A DNA stretch of 64,000 nt from Tenggerimyces flavus (GCF_016907715.1 NZ_JAFBCM010000001.1:4836001-4900000), one strand, 5' to 3'; positions 37,593 through 47,952 are shown, numbered from the stretch's first letter. Translations and numbers: made by a program. The notes: generated by a model not told the origin, from the sequence alone.

Positions 37593-39050
37593 GTGAGTGA
37601 CGCGACCCCGCTGAGGCTGTTCAACACGTTGGGCCGGCAGGCCGAGGACTTCGCCGTGCCGGCGGGACAGCGCGTGGGCCTGTACTCGTGTGGTCCGACG
37701 GTCTACGCCGACCCGCACCTGGGCAACATGCGGCCGTACGTCTTCAGCGACACGCTGCGCCGCGTGCTCGCGTGGAAGGGCTACGACGTCACGCAGGTCG
37801 TGAACATCACCGACGTCGGGCACGCGGTCGGCGACGGCGACGAGGGCGAGGACAAGGTCGAGCTCGGCGCGCGGCGCGAAGGGCGCACGGTCCAGGAGGT
37901 GACCGCGCACTACACGCAGGTCTACTTCGACGCGATGGCGGCGCTGAACGTGCTGCCCGCGCACGACTACCCGCGCGCCTCGGACTACGTGCCGCAGATG
38001 ATCGACTTCGCCCGCGAGATCGAGGCGAACGGCTTCACGTACGCGCTGCCGTCGGGGCTGTACTTCGACACGTCGCGCTCGCCGTCGTACGGCGCGCTGG
38101 CGTTGCGGCCCGCGGAGGGTGCGCTCGAGGGCGCGCGCGTCGCGGCGGTCGAGGGGAAGCGGAACGCCGCGGACTTCGCCGTGTGGCGTACCGATCCGCC
38201 GGACTCGCCGCGCATCATGCGCTGGGACTCGCCGTGGGGACCGGGCGTACCGGGTTGGCACCTGGAGTGCTCGGTGATGAGTATCGCCTTGCTGGGAAGG
38301 CATTTCGACATCCACACCGGGGGAGTGGACCACCGCGAGATCCACCACCCGAACGAGATCGCGCAGAGCGAGGCGTACCTGTCCGACGCTAAACCGTGGG
38401 TGCCGTTGTGGATGCACAACGAGTTCCTGGTGTCGAACGGACGCAAGATCGCCAAGTCCGGCGGCAAGATGCCGACGTTGGCGGAGTTCGCGACGACGTC
38501 GCACCCGTTGGCGTTCCGGTACTTCCTGCTGACCGCGCACTACCGCAGCCAGCTCGACCTGACCGACGCCGGGCTGTCGAGTGCGACGGGTGCGTACCGC
38601 CGGCTGCTCGCGCGCGCCGCGCCGCTGCGGCCGCTGCCCTCGGTTCGCACGTTCGAGGAGGGGCGTTCGAAGCTGACCGGTGCGGCGCTGGAGTCGTTGA
38701 TCGAGCTCGACGCCGCGGTGTCGGACGACCTGCACACCCCGCGTGCGTTGGCGATCCTGCACGGTGCGCTGCGTTCGGACGCGTTGAACGACGCGGACAA
38801 GGCGGTGCTCACCGGCGCCGCGGACTTCCTGCTGGGCCTGTCGCTCGACGAGCTCGACGCGGGCGCCGTCGAGGTGACGGAGTCGGCGGCGGAGCTGCCG
38901 GTCGTGGAGATCGAACGGTTGGTCGCCGCCCGTACGGCCGCCCGCGCCGCGAAGGACTGGGCCGAGGCCGACCGGCTGCGCGGCCGGCTGACCGAGCTCG
39001 GCGTGACCGTGACCGACACCGCGGACGGGCCGGTCTGGCAGCCCGCCTGA
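37593..39050 (+). CDS. cysS: Cysteinyl-tRNA synthetase (divergent)
   Basis: 485-residue class I synthetase of the CysS family: zinc/active-site CGPTVYADPHLGN (HIGH-like HLGN), WHLECSVMS, and HTGGVDHREIHHPNEIAQSE holding the zinc His/Glu ligands. A KMSKS-like KIAKSGGK follows. The C-terminal DALR and anticodon parts are present, so it is a full-length CysS rather than mycothiol ligase MshC. The HIGH and KMSKS variants and the accessory location suggest a second copy. GTG 37593 starts 5 bp after the oxidoreductase. Confidence 0.88.
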   Translation: MSDATPLRLFNTLGRQAEDFAVPAGQRVGLYSCGPTVYADPHLGNMRPYVFSDTLRRVLAWKGYDVTQVVNITDVGHAVGDGDEGEDKVELGARREGRTVQEVTAHYTQVYFDAMAALNVLPAHDYPRASDYVPQMIDFAREIEANGFTYALPSGLYFDTSRSPSYGALALRPAEGALEGARVAAVEGKRNAADFAVWRTDPPDSPRIMRWDSPWGPGVPGWHLECSVMSIALLGRHFDIHTGGVDHREIHHPNEIAQSEAYLSDAKPWVPLWMHNEFLVSNGRKIAKSGGKMPTLAEFATTSHPLAFRYFLLTAHYRSQLDLTDAGLSSATGAYRRLLARAAPLRPLPSVRTFEEGRSKLTGAALESLIELDAAVSDDLHTPRALAILHGALRSDALNDADKAVLTGAADFLLGLSLDELDAGAVEVTESAAELPVVEIERLVAARTAARAAKDWAEADRLRGRLTELGVTVTDTADGPVWQPA

Positions 39051-39079
39051 CGCACAGCGCTGTCGTCGTGGACGACACC

Positions 39080-39152
39080 TGGCCAGCAGGTCCTTGACGC
39101 GGCGTCTACCCCACGTAAAGCGGCAGTTGATCATGTCAACATGATCATTGGC
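39080..39152 (+). repeat. Family A structured repeat, copy A3 (degenerate)
   Basis: Retains TCTACCCCACGTAAAGCGGC and the core TGATCATGT-ca-ACATGATCA (39128-39147), but outer stem pairs are lost and the 5' part is diverged. It lies between the convergent cysS and TetR genes. This is the most decayed of the four copies. Confidence 0.7.
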
Positions 39153-39168
39153 CCATCCCGTTGGACGC

Positions 39169-39777
39169 TCAGGGGCGTGGCGCGGGTGGTGGGCCGAGGA
39201 GGGCGATGGCGGCCTGGACGGAGACGTCCAGGATGTCGGCGGGCCGACCGCCTTCCTCCACGGTCGTCGCGATCAGCTCGCGCAAGCCACCGAGCAGGAT
39301 CAGCGCCAGGCCGCGGTCCACGCCGTCGGGGCGGATCGCCCGCCACGCGTCGGTCGCGGTCAGCACCTGCACCATCCGTACGAACGCGTCCATCATCTCC
39401 CGCTGCAGCGCACGCGCCGGGATGCCCAGCGTGGGGATGTCGCGGATCCAGCTCACCACGATCCACGGCGCCGACTCGGCGTGCTCGATCCATGCCTCGA
39501 TCGCCTGCCGGACCTGCACGTGCCAGGGCGCGTCGGGGGAGACCGCGGCCTCGATGCCGCGGATCATCGCCACGTTCGCCTCGTTCAGCAACGCGATCAG
39601 GCACTCGCCGAGGCTGCCGAAGTGCTCGTAGAACGTCCGCCGCGAGGTCCGGGCACGGCGGACGACGTCGGCCACGGTCGTGTTCCGGTAGCCGATCTCC
39701 GCGATCGACTCGCCCAGGCCGTCGAGCAGCCGCTGGCGATAGGGATCGCCGGTCCGCAGGAGCTGCTGGGTCGTCAT
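39169..39777 (-). CDS. TetR-family transcriptional regulator
   Basis: 202 residues: N-terminal HTH (LLDGLGESIAEIGYRNTTVA followed by VVRRARTSRRTFYEHFGS) and an all-helical ligand-binding C-terminus. ATG 39777 is used; GTG 39786 is in frame. Neither has a strong SD. It is divergent from the P450 operon with 88 bp between them. Paired palindromes lie in that gap, so it is very likely the repressor of that operon. Confidence 0.9.
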   Translation of the reverse strand: MTTQQLLRTGDPYRQRLLDGLGESIAEIGYRNTTVADVVRRARTSRRTFYEHFGSLGECLIALLNEANVAMIRGIEAAVSPDAPWHVQVRQAIEAWIEHAESAPWIVVSWIRDIPTLGIPARALQREMMDAFVRMVQVLTATDAWRAIRPDGVDRGLALILLGGLRELIATTVEEGGRPADILDVSVQAAIALLGPPPAPRP

Positions 39778-39810
39778 CGTCGTCACCGTAGTCGAGGTCT
39801 TGTGCCGTGC

Positions 39811-39851
39811 TGGTACATCAGCGTACCGTCCCTGGTACGCGACCGTACCAG
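39811..39851. promoter_or_regulatory. Twin palindromes, probable TetR operators
   Basis: CTGGTAC-N6-GTACCAG (39832-39851) is perfect with 7-bp arms. A second, GGTAC-N6-GTACC (39812-39827), has the same spacing. The centres are about 22 bp apart, two helical turns, so two dimers could bind on one face. The pair sits between the TetR start (39777) and P450 start (39866). Confidence 0.65.
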
Positions 39852-39865
39852 GTTGGAGTTGGTCC

Positions 39866-41200
39866 ATGACGACGCTTCCACCCAGTCCGTCCTCGCCGCG
39901 CTTCGTGCAGGCGCTCGCGACGCTGACCCAGCCGCATCGCGGCATGCGGAGGATGCGAGAGCGGTACGGCGACGCGTTCACGATCCACCTCCCGCCGTTC
40001 GGCGACGCCCCGGTGATCAGCGATCCGGGGGAGATCAGGCAGCTGTTCCAGGCCAGCACCGACGTCGCGGAGACGCTCGAGCCGAACCTCGGCCGCGTGC
40101 TCGGCCCGGGGTCGCTGTTCGCGCTGAAGGGCGACGAGCACCGCTCCCAGCGCAAGCTGCTGATCCCGCCGTTCCACGGACGCCGGCTGGCCGCGTTCGA
40201 GCAGCTCGTCGAGGACGAGACCGTCCGTGAGCTGGCCACGTGGCCGGAGGGTCGCCCGTTCCCGGTCCTGCCGTCGACCGCGCGGATCACGCTGAACGCA
40301 ATCCTGCGCGCCGTCTTCGGCGCCGAGGGCGCCGAGCTGGAGGAGCTTCGGGAGCTGCTGCCCCGGATGGTGACGCTCGGCTCGCGGCTGCTCTTCCTCC
40401 CGATCCCGCAGGGCGGCGGGCGGTGGAGTCCGTGGGGCCGGTACCGCGCCGCGCGGCAGAAGTACGACGCGATCGTCGACCGGCTCGTCGACAAGGCCGA
40501 ACGCGACGAGCGCCTCGACGAGCGGAACGACGTGCTCGCGATGATGCTGCAGAGCCGGTACGAGGACGGAACGGCCATGTCCCGACGGGATCTCGCCGAC
40601 CAGCTGCTCACGCTGCTGGCCGCCGGACACGAGACGACCGCGACCACCCTCGCCTGGCTGGTGGAGCGGCTCCGCAGGCACCCGAACGTTCTGCACGACC
40701 TGGTCGTCGAGGTGGACGCCGGCGGCAAGGAGCTGCGCGAGGCGTCGATCATCGAGGTGCAGCGGGTCCGGCCGGTCATCGACATCGTCGGCCGGCATAT
40801 CAAGTCCGATATACAGCTTGGCCGCTGGACGGTGCCTAAGGGACGCAACGTGCTGGTCAGCATCGACCTGATCCACGACGACCCGGCGGTGTTCCCGAAC
40901 CCGCGCGCGTTCGACCCGTCCCGGTTCCTCGGGACGAAGCCGGACCTGCACCATTGGATCCCGTTCGGCGGAGGCATCCGGCGCTGCCTCGGCGCCGCGT
41001 TCGCGTCGATGGAGCTGAACGTGGTGCTGCGGACGACGCTGCGCGATTTCACGCTCGTACCGACGAGCGACCCGGACGAACGCTGGCGCTCCCGCGGCGT
41101 CGCCAACGCTCCGGCGAAGGGCGGCATCGCGGTCGTGCACCGCCGAGCGATCCGCGTCCTGCCTGCCGCGGCCGGGGCGACGACGGGAGCACGGTCGTGA
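39866..41200 (+). CDS. Cytochrome P450
   Basis: 444-residue heme-thiolate monooxygenase: I-helix AAGHETTATT, ExxR in IIEVQRVRP, and heme loop PFGGGIRRCLGAAFA with ligand Cys374. No membrane anchor, so it is a soluble bacterial P450 that needs ferredoxin partners; none is encoded nearby. ATG 39866 has GGAG 7 nt upstream. It is the first gene of a four-gene operon with hydrolase, SDR and BVMO, suggesting oxidative breakdown or tailoring of a lipophilic substrate. Confidence 0.93.
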   Translation: MTTLPPSPSSPRFVQALATLTQPHRGMRRMRERYGDAFTIHLPPFGDAPVISDPGEIRQLFQASTDVAETLEPNLGRVLGPGSLFALKGDEHRSQRKLLIPPFHGRRLAAFEQLVEDETVRELATWPEGRPFPVLPSTARITLNAILRAVFGAEGAELEELRELLPRMVTLGSRLLFLPIPQGGGRWSPWGRYRAARQKYDAIVDRLVDKAERDERLDERNDVLAMMLQSRYEDGTAMSRRDLADQLLTLLAAGHETTATTLAWLVERLRRHPNVLHDLVVEVDAGGKELREASIIEVQRVRPVIDIVGRHIKSDIQLGRWTVPKGRNVLVSIDLIHDDPAVFPNPRAFDPSRFLGTKPDLHHWIPFGGGIRRCLGAAFASMELNVVLRTTLRDFTLVPTSDPDERWRSRGVANAPAKGGIAVVHRRAIRVLPAAAGATTGARS

Positions 41201-42084
41201 GCGAGAAGGAGGTCGAGGTCGGGCGCGGCATCACGTTGGCGTACGACGAGCTCGGCGACGCCGGCGGCGAGCCGCTGCTGCTGGTCGCTGGGCTGGGGCA
41301 GCAGCTGTACAGCTGGCCCGAGCCGTTCTGCGTCTCGCTCGCCGACCGCGGCTACCGGGTGATCCGGTTCGACAACCGCGACGCCGGCCGGTCGACGCAC
41401 CTGCGGTTCCGGCCGCCGAGCTTCGGCGCGATGATGATGCGGCGTTGGCCGAACGGGCAGTACGACCTCAGTGACATGGCGGCCGATACCGTCGGGCTGC
41501 TCGACCAGCTCGGCGTGGCCGACGCGCATCTCACCGGCATCTCGATGGGCGGCATGATCGCGCAGACCGTTGCCGCGCGGTATCCGCGGCGCGTGCGGAC
41601 ATTGACGTCGATCATGTCGACGACGGGTGCGCGCCGGATCGGGCGGCCGGCGCTGTCGACGTGGCGGCTGATGCGCGGCCGGGCGCGTTCGCGGGAGGAG
41701 GCCGAGGCACGAGCCGTACGCCTGTTTCGGCATATCGGATCGCACGGCTTCCCGTTCAACGAGGCGTACGTTCGGGAGGCGACCGGCCGCGCGTGGGACC
41801 GCGACCCGTCGTCGGCCGGAGTGGGCCGCCAGCTGGGCGCGATCTTCCGTTCCGGCGACCGGACCGCGATGCTCGGTGAGGTGACCGCGCCGACGTTGGT
41901 GATCCACGGCGACCGCGACCGGATGGTCAACCCGACCGGCGGTGCGGCCACGGCTCGCGCGATCGCCGGCGCGCGGCTGGAGACGATCCGCGGCATGGGC
42001 CACGACCTTCCGCAGGCCGCGTGGCCGAAGCTGCTCGAGCTCATCGACGACCATGCCAGGAGGAAGAGCGATGCCACCACCTAG
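41197..42084 (+). CDS. Alpha/beta-hydrolase
   Basis: 295 residues. Nucleophile elbow GISMGGM (Ser116), oxyanion segment LLLVAGLGQQLYSW, acid/His region VIHGDRDRMVNP and GMGHDLP. This is the proline-iminopeptidase/haloperoxidase-like group. In this operon it could hydrolyse an ester or lactone made by the BVMO (inference). GTG 41197 overlaps the P450 stop by 4 bp; the C-terminus overlaps the SDR start by 14 bp. Confidence 0.9.
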   Translation: MSEKEVEVGRGITLAYDELGDAGGEPLLLVAGLGQQLYSWPEPFCVSLADRGYRVIRFDNRDAGRSTHLRFRPPSFGAMMMRRWPNGQYDLSDMAADTVGLLDQLGVADAHLTGISMGGMIAQTVAARYPRRVRTLTSIMSTTGARRIGRPALSTWRLMRGRARSREEAEARAVRLFRHIGSHGFPFNEAYVREATGRAWDRDPSSAGVGRQLGAIFRSGDRTAMLGEVTAPTLVIHGDRDRMVNPTGGAATARAIAGARLETIRGMGHDLPQAAWPKLLELIDDHARRKSDATT

Positions 42085-42925
42085 CAGGTCTAGCATCACC
42101 GGCCGCCCGGTCATGATCACCGGCGCGGCGTCGGGCATCGGTCGGGCGCTGGCGCGGCGGCTGTCCCGGTTCGGTGCGCCGGTCGCCATCGCGGACGTCG
42201 ACGAGGCGGGGCTGAAGGAGACCGCCGCGTCGTTGGGCGGCATGGTGTTGACCCGGGTGCTGGACGTCCGTGACGCGGACGACGTTCATCGCTTCGCCGG
42301 CGAGGTCCGGGGCTGGCTGCCGGCACCGCTCGCTGCCGTCTTCAACAACGCGGGCGTCGCCGTCACGTCGACCCTGCTCGAGGCCGATCCGGACGACGAC
42401 GAGTGGCTGTGGAACATCAACTTCCACGGCGTCGTGAACGGGACCCGCGCGTTCCTCCCGTTGCTCGTCGAGCAGAACGAGGGCGCGATCGTCAACACGT
42501 CGAGCGTCTACGGCCTGGTCGGCGTGCCGTACCAGACCGCTTACTGCGCTGCGAAGTTCGCGGTCCGCGGCTTCACCGATTCGCTGCGACAAGAGCTGCG
42601 GCGTACCGGCGTCCGTGCCGTCGCGATCCATCCCGGCGGCATCACCACGAACATCGCCCGCAACGCGCGCGTCCGCAAGGACCCGACCGGGCTGGGCCGG
42701 ACGAAGGACCAGCTGGCGGCGGAGTTCGAGGCTGTGACAATGACCTCGCCGGACAAGGCCGCCGAGATCATCCACCGCGGCATGGAACGCGGCAAGGCGC
42801 GCATCCTGGTCGGGCCGGACGCGTACCTGATCGACGCGCTCGCCCGCCTCACCCCGACGCACTCCTACCAGGCGATCATGGCCGTGCAGAAGCGGCTGTG
42901 GGCCATGAGGAGATCGGGCCGGTGA
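42071..42925 (+). CDS. Short-chain dehydrogenase/reductase
   Basis: 284 residues, classical [15 protein letters not shown] cofactor loop, NNAG, catalytic Ser in IVNTSSVYG, and YCAAK (Tyr/Lys). The Asp after beta2 (AIADVDE) favours NAD(H). It likely interconverts an alcohol and ketone, feeding the adjacent BVMO. ATG 42071 has a strong SD (aggagg). It overlaps both neighbours. Confidence 0.93.
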   Translation: MPPPSRSSITGRPVMITGAASGIGRALARRLSRFGAPVAIADVDEAGLKETAASLGGMVLTRVLDVRDADDVHRFAGEVRGWLPAPLAAVFNNAGVAVTSTLLEADPDDDEWLWNINFHGVVNGTRAFLPLLVEQNEGAIVNTSSVYGLVGVPYQTAYCAAKFAVRGFTDSLRQELRRTGVRAVAIHPGGITTNIARNARVRKDPTGLGRTKDQLAAEFEAVTMTSPDKAAEIIHRGMERGKARILVGPDAYLIDALARLTPTHSYQAIMAVQKRLWAMRRSGR

Positions 42926-44397
42926 CCCACTTCGACGTGGTGATCGTCGGCGCTGGGCTGTCCGGCGTCGGAGCGGCGCACCAGCTGCAGGCGGCGTTCC
43001 CGCGGCGTACGTACGCGATCCTCGAGGCGCGCGACGTCATCGGTGGCACCTGGGACCTGTTCCGCTACCCGGGCGTGCGGTCCGACTCCGACATGAACAC
43101 GCTCGGGTACCGCTTCCGCCCGTGGACCGACGCCAAGTCGATCGCCGACGGCCCGTCGATCCTGCAGTACGTCCGCGACACCGCGCACGAGGCCGGCGTC
43201 GACCGGCACATCTGGTTTGGCCACCGGGTCGTCCGCGCGTCCTGGTCGACGGCCTCCGCGCGGTGGACGATCGAGGCCGAGCACGACGGCGCACCGGTGG
43301 TCATCACGGCCTCGCTGTTGTACCTGTGCAGCGGCTACTACCACTACGACCGCGGCCACCAGCCGCCGTTCCCCGGCATCGATCGCTTCGGCGGCACGGT
43401 CGTGCATCCGCAGCACTGGCCGGAGGACCTGGACTACACCGACAAGCGGGTCGTGGTGATCGGCAGCGGCGCGACGGCGGTCACGCTGGTGCCGGCGATG
43501 GCGGACCGCGCCACGCACGTGACGATGCTGCAGCGGTCGCCGTCGTACGTCTCGACGCTGCCGCGGGAGGACGCGCTCGCGATCAAGCTGCGCCGCTGGC
43601 TCGGCGCGCGGCGTGCGTACTTCTTCGTCCGCTGGAAGAACGTGTTGATCAGCACGTTCTTCTACCAGCTGGCCCGGCGGCGGCCGGAGCGTGTGAAGGC
43701 GCTGCTCCGCGAGGCCGCGGTGAAGCAGCTGCCAGCGGGCTTCGATGTCGACACGCACTTCAAGCCGCGCTACAACCCGTGGGACCAGCGGCTGTGCTTC
43801 GTACCGGACGGCGACCTGTTCCGCGCCGTTCGCCGTGGTCGTGCCTCGGTGGTCACCGACGTGATCGACGAGTTCACGCCGTCGGGTCTTCGGCTGGCTT
43901 CGGGTGCGGAGCTGGACGCGGACATCGTGGTGACGGCGACCGGGCTGCGGTTGTTGCCGTTCGGTGGCATCGAGCTGGTGGTCGACGGTCGGGCCGTGGA
44001 GCTGCCGAAGACGATGGCGTACAAGGGCATGATGCTCAGCGACGTGCCGAACTTCGTGTTCACGATCGGCTACACGAACGCGTCGTGGACGTTGAAGGCC
44101 GACCTGGTGACGGAGTACACGATCAGGTTGCTGCGGCAGTTGGACGCGCGTGGGTTCGACCAGTTCGTGCCGAGCCTCGACGACCCGACCGTGACCGAGC
44201 GGCCGTTGCTGGACTTCCAGGCGGGGTACGTGCTGCGGTCGATCGACGCGTTCCCGCGGTCGGGGTCGCGGGCTCCGTGGCGGTTGGGGATGAGCTACGC
44301 GCAGGACCTGCTCGCCCTGCGCCACGGGCGCATCGAGGACGGCGCGATGCGCTTCTCTCGCCGACCCGCGGTCAGCTCGGCGGTGCCCTCCCCGTAG
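42922..44397 (+). CDS. Flavin monooxygenase, Baeyer-Villiger type
   Basis: 491 residues. FAD loop GAGLSGVG near the N-terminus, [17 protein letters not shown] (typical of the Rv3083/EthA-like clade), NADPH loop [13 protein letters not shown], and the BVMO fingerprint [12 protein letters not shown], which fits FxGxxxHxxxW. It should insert oxygen next to a ketone or oxygenate a heteroatom. Monooxygenase + lipase-like hydrolase + SDR recall the mycobacterial mymA operon (Rv3083-Rv3085). GTG 42922 overlaps the SDR stop. Last gene of the operon. Confidence 0.92.
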   Translation: MTHFDVVIVGAGLSGVGAAHQLQAAFPRRTYAILEARDVIGGTWDLFRYPGVRSDSDMNTLGYRFRPWTDAKSIADGPSILQYVRDTAHEAGVDRHIWFGHRVVRASWSTASARWTIEAEHDGAPVVITASLLYLCSGYYHYDRGHQPPFPGIDRFGGTVVHPQHWPEDLDYTDKRVVVIGSGATAVTLVPAMADRATHVTMLQRSPSYVSTLPREDALAIKLRRWLGARRAYFFVRWKNVLISTFFYQLARRRPERVKALLREAAVKQLPAGFDVDTHFKPRYNPWDQRLCFVPDGDLFRAVRRGRASVVTDVIDEFTPSGLRLASGAELDADIVVTATGLRLLPFGGIELVVDGRAVELPKTMAYKGMMLSDVPNFVFTIGYTNASWTLKADLVTEYTIRLLRQLDARGFDQFVPSLDDPTVTERPLLDFQAGYVLRSIDAFPRSGSRAPWRLGMSYAQDLLALRHGRIEDGAMRFSRRPAVSSAVPSP

Positions 44398-44460
44398 CCC
44401 GTCCCGGTTGTCCACAAGCGCTCGGGCCGTGGTGGGCGAGATCGCATAGGCTCGCTGCCC

Positions 44461-45168
44461 GTGACGGTCGGGATGGTCCTTCTCGTCGGCTGCGTGCTCG
44501 CCGGCGGGATGGCTGGTGCCCTGATCCCGAGCTGGATCGCGCGGCTGCCCGAGCCCGACCTGCCCGACGGCGAGACCAAGGTCCCGTACACCCAGCTCGC
44601 CGCCTGGCCCCACCTGCACCTTGTCGCGATCCTGTGCACAGCGTTCGGCGCCACGTTCCTGGTCTGGCGACTTGGCCTCGACCCCGCCCTGCCGGCCGTC
44701 CTCTACACGGTGGTCGTCGGCGTGCTGGTCTCGTACGTCGACATCCGGGTCAAGCTGATCCCGAACGCCATCGTCCTCCCGTCGTACCCCGTCGTCGCCG
44801 TCCTCCTGCTGGTTGCCGCGCTCGCCTCCGGCCGCTGGGACCGCCTGCTCTGGGCCGCGCTCGGCGGCGCCGCGCTGTGGGGGTTCTTCGCGCTGCTCGA
44901 GCTGATCTACCCGGCCGGCCTCGGCTTCGGCGACGTGAAGCTCGCCGGCCTGCTCGGGCTCACGCTCGGCTGGTACGCGCTCGCCCACCTCGTCGTCGCC
45001 ACGTTCGGCGCGTTCGTCCTCGGCGGCCTCACCAGCCTGGTGCTGATGGCGGCCAAGCGCGCCGGGCGCAAGACCGCGATCCCGTTCGGCCCGTTCCTCG
45101 TCGGCGGCTGGTTCGTCGCGCTGCTCGCCGCGGGCGAGCTCGCCCGCTGGTACCTCAGCTACCGCTGA
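44461..45168 (+). CDS. Prepilin peptidase (A24), peptidase domain only
   Basis: 235 residues, about seven TM segments. Catalytic aspartates in [11 protein letters not shown] and [10 protein letters not shown]. The N-terminal zinc-cysteine methyltransferase segment of classical PilD is absent. No pilin or secretion ATPase lies in the window. Many actinobacteria have this gene between aroE and aroC, which supports the view that 36001-44397 is inserted. GTG 44461 lacks an SD but has TAGGCT 8 nt upstream, so the transcript may be leaderless. Confidence 0.9.
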   Translation: MTVGMVLLVGCVLAGGMAGALIPSWIARLPEPDLPDGETKVPYTQLAAWPHLHLVAILCTAFGATFLVWRLGLDPALPAVLYTVVVGVLVSYVDIRVKLIPNAIVLPSYPVVAVLLLVAALASGRWDRLLWAALGGAALWGFFALLELIYPAGLGFGDVKLAGLLGLTLGWYALAHLVVATFGAFVLGGLTSLVLMAAKRAGRKTAIPFGPFLVGGWFVALLAAGELARWYLSYR

Positions 45169-45185
45169 ATGGGAGAATTGACCTC

Positions 45186-46364
45186 ATGCTCCGCTGGCTT
45201 ACCGCGGGCGAGTCGCACGGCTCGGCCCTCGTCGCGATCCTCGAAGGACTTCCCGCCGGCGTCCAGGTCACCTCGACCGACGTCGCCCACGAACTCGCCC
45301 GCCGCCGGCTCGGCCACGGCCGCGGCGCGCGGATGTCGTTCGAACGCGACGACCTCGAGTTCGTCGGCGGCCTGCGGCACGGCGTGACGATGGGCAGCCC
45401 GGTCGCGCTGCGCATCGGCAACACCGAGTGGCCGAAGTGGGAGCAGGTCATGGCGCCCGACCCGGTCGACGAAGCTGAGCTCGAGGCGCTCGCCCGCAAC
45501 GCGCCGCTGACGCGGCCCCGACCGGGCCACGCCGACCTCGCCGGCATGCAGAAGTACGGCTTCGAGGAGGCGCGCCCGATCCTCGAACGCGCCAGCGCCC
45601 GCGAGACCGCTGCCCGCGTCGCGCTCGCCGCGGTCGCGCGGCGGTTCCTCGACCAGGTGCTCGGCGCGAAGGTGCTGAGCCACGTCGTGGAGCTGGGGAC
45701 CGTACGCGCCCCGTACGGCACGCTGCCCGGCCCGGACGACCTCGAACGCGTCGACGCCGACCCGGTCCGTGCGGCCGACCCGGCGACGAGCGAGGCGATG
45801 GTCCGCGAGATCGACACGGCGAAGAAGGAGGGCGACACGCTCGGCGGTGTCGTCGAGGTCGTCGTGTACGGACTCCCGCCGGGCCTCGGCAGCCACGTGC
45901 ACTGGGACCGCCGGCTCGACGCGCGGCTCGCCGGCGCGCTGATGGGAATCCAGGCGATCAAGGGCGTGGAGGTCGGCGACGGCTTCGAGCTGGCCCGGAC
46001 GCGCGGGTCGGCGGCGCAGGACGAGATGGAGCTGACCCCGGACGGGATCCGGCGGACGTCCGGCCGCTCTGGCGGCACCGAGGGCGGCATGTCGACCGGC
46101 GAGGTGCTGCGGGTCCGGGCCGCGATGAAGCCGATCTCCACGGTGCCGCGCGCGCTGCGGACCGTCGACGTCGCGACTGGCGAGGAGGCCCGCGCGCACC
46201 ACCAGCGGTCGGACGTCTGTGCGGTCCCTGCGGCCGGCGTGGTCGCCGAGGCGATGGTGGCGTTGGTGCTGGCCGACGCGGTGCTGGAGAAGTTCGGTGG
46301 CGACTCGGTGGCGGAGACGCGGCGCAACGTCGAGGGCTACCTCGCCAACCTGAGCGTCCGATGA
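45186..46364 (+). CDS. aroC: Chorismate synthase
   Basis: FMN-dependent last step of the shikimate pathway (EPSP to chorismate). 392 residues with signatures [26 protein letters not shown] and [17 protein letters not shown] 45186 has GGGAGA about 9 nt upstream. It is followed by aroK and aroB, each overlapping by 4 bp, so aroC-aroK-aroB are coupled. Confidence 0.96.
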   Translation: MLRWLTAGESHGSALVAILEGLPAGVQVTSTDVAHELARRRLGHGRGARMSFERDDLEFVGGLRHGVTMGSPVALRIGNTEWPKWEQVMAPDPVDEAELEALARNAPLTRPRPGHADLAGMQKYGFEEARPILERASARETAARVALAAVARRFLDQVLGAKVLSHVVELGTVRAPYGTLPGPDDLERVDADPVRAADPATSEAMVREIDTAKKEGDTLGGVVEVVVYGLPPGLGSHVHWDRRLDARLAGALMGIQAIKGVEVGDGFELARTRGSAAQDEMELTPDGIRRTSGRSGGTEGGMSTGEVLRVRAAMKPISTVPRALRTVDVATGEEARAHHQRSDVCAVPAAGVVAEAMVALVLADAVLEKFGGDSVAETRRNVEGYLANLSVR

Positions 46365-46861
46365 GCCCCCGCGCGGTGGTCGTCGGGCCGCCCGGGTCGG
46401 GGAAGACCACGATCGGCTCGTTGCTCGCTTCCCGTTACGAGGTTGAGTTTCGGGACACCGACGCGGATATCGAGGCCTCGGCGGGCGCGTCGATCGCGGA
46501 CATCTTCGTGACCGACGGCGAGCCGCATTTCCGTTCGCTGGAACGTGCCGCGATCGCTGCTGCTCTGTCGTCGCACTCGGGGGTGCTGTCGCTGGGCGGC
46601 GGCTCGGTGCTCGACCCCGCGACGCGTGCGTTGCTTGCCGCGGAGCGGGTGGTGTTTCTCGAGGTGTCGTTGACGGACGCGGCGAAGCGGGTAGGGCTGG
46701 ACAACTCGCGGCCGCTGCTGTTGGGCAACGTCCGCGGGCGGTTGAAGCAGCTGATGGACGCGCGGCGACCGCTGTACGAGGAGGTCGCCACGGTCGTGGT
46801 CGACACGAGCGGCCGGACGCCGGAGGACATCGTCGACGAGATCGTCAAGGCGCTCTCATGA
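46361..46861 (+). CDS. aroK: Shikimate kinase
   Basis: Phosphorylates shikimate at the 3-OH. 166 residues, P-loop GPPGSGKT (9-16), shikimate-binding [10 protein letters not shown] and [16 protein letters not shown], and the LID arginine in [12 protein letters not shown] overlaps the aroC stop; the stop overlaps aroB. Confidence 0.95.
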   Translation: MSPRAVVVGPPGSGKTTIGSLLASRYEVEFRDTDADIEASAGASIADIFVTDGEPHFRSLERAAIAAALSSHSGVLSLGGGSVLDPATRALLAAERVVFLEVSLTDAAKRVGLDNSRPLLLGNVRGRLKQLMDARRPLYEEVATVVVDTSGRTPEDIVDEIVKALS

Positions 46862-47952
46862 CGTCGCGGATCCGCGTCGATGCCGCCGCGCCGTACGACG
46901 TGCTCGTCGGACGCGACCTCCTCGGCGAATTGCCCGGCCTGCTTGGGGATTCGACCCGTCGAGTGAGCATCATCTTGCCCGCCGTGGTGAAGCCGTTGGC
47001 GATGTCGATCGCGAGCGTGCTCGCTGACCACGGCCTCGAGGTGCACACGCTGTCGGTGGCGGATGCCGAGGATGCGAAGACGGCGAAGGTCGCGGCGCTC
47101 TGCTGGTCGCAGCTCGGTGAGCTGGGCTTCACCCGTTCCGACGCGATCATCGGCGTCGGCGGGGGAGCGACGACCGACCTCGCGGGCTTCGTCGCCGCGA
47201 CCTGGCTGCGGGGCGTCCGCCTGGTCCAGATCCCGACGACCCTGCTCGGCATGGTCGACGCGGCGGTCGGCGGCAAGACCGGCATCAACATCCCCGAGGG
47301 CAAGAACCTCGTCGGCGCCTTCCACGAGCCGGCCGGCGTGCTCTGCGATCTCTCGACGCTCGCGACGCTGCCTGCCGACGAGTACGTCGCGGGGCTGGGC
47401 GAGGTCGTGAAGTGCGGGTTCATCGCCGACCCGGTGATCCTCGACCTGATCGAGTCCGACCTCGCCGCCGCGGTTCTGCCGGACGGGCCGCTGACGGCCG
47501 AGCTGGTCGAGCGTTCGGTCCGGGTGAAGGCGACGGTGGTGTCCGACGACCTCACCGAGTCCTCCGCGCTGCGTGGCGGGGGACCGGGGCGGGAGGTGCT
47601 GAACTACGGGCACACGCTCGCGCACGCCATCGAACGCGTCGAGCAGTTCCGCTGGCGGCACGGGCGCGCGGTCGCGGTGGGCATGGTATTCGTGGCCGAG
47701 CTGGCCCGGCTGGCCGGCCGCCTCGACGACGGTACGGCGGACCGGCACCGCATGGTGCTCTCCGCGCTGGGCTTGCCGACCACGTACGACGGCGACTTCG
47801 ACGCCCTGCTCGCGGGGATGCGCGTGGACAAGAAGACCCGCGGCGACCTGCTCCGCTTCATCGTGCTGGACGGCCTCGCCAAGCCCGCCTTGCTGGAGGG
47901 GCCGTCGGACGAGCTATTGCGCGCCGCGTACTTCCGCCTGAATGCCGACTGA
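46858..47952 (+). CDS. aroB: 3-Dehydroquinate synthase
   Basis: NAD- and zinc-dependent cyclase converting DAHP to 3-dehydroquinate. 364 residues: [38 protein letters not shown], and zinc ligands in [12 protein letters not shown] and [10 protein letters not shown]. Last gene of aroCKB. A dyad follows in the gap to the convergent L7/L12-like gene. Confidence 0.96.
   Translation: MTSRIRVDAAAPYDVLVGRDLLGELPGLLGDSTRRVSIILPAVVKPLAMSIASVLADHGLEVHTLSVADAEDAKTAKVAALCWSQLGELGFTRSDAIIGVGGGATTDLAGFVAATWLRGVRLVQIPTTLLGMVDAAVGGKTGINIPEGKNLVGAFHEPAGVLCDLSTLATLPADEYVAGLGEVVKCGFIADPVILDLIESDLAAAVLPDGPLTAELVERSVRVKATVVSDDLTESSALRGGGPGREVLNYGHTLAHAIERVEQFRWRHGRAVAVGMVFVAELARLAGRLDDGTADRHRMVLSALGLPTTYDGDFDALLAGMRVDKKTRGDLLRFIVLDGLAKPALLEGPSDELLRAAYFRLNAD

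Noticed and set aside
37593-39050. Mycothiol ligase MshC
   Set aside because: Length (485), the full C-terminal anticodon region and CGPTVY with HHPNEIAQSE favour CysS; MshC is shorter.
39169-42243. 1,024-codon minus-strand open frame spanning TetR, P450 and hydrolase region
   Set aside because: Only its last 202 codons are a real protein (TetR). The rest is antisense to well-supported P450 and hydrolase genes and results from high-GC third-position bias.
43122-46364. 1,080-codon plus-strand frame ending as chorismate synthase
   Set aside because: The first 688 codons are out of frame with BVMO and prepilin peptidase genes. AroC similarity and an SD start at 45186; it is not a fusion.
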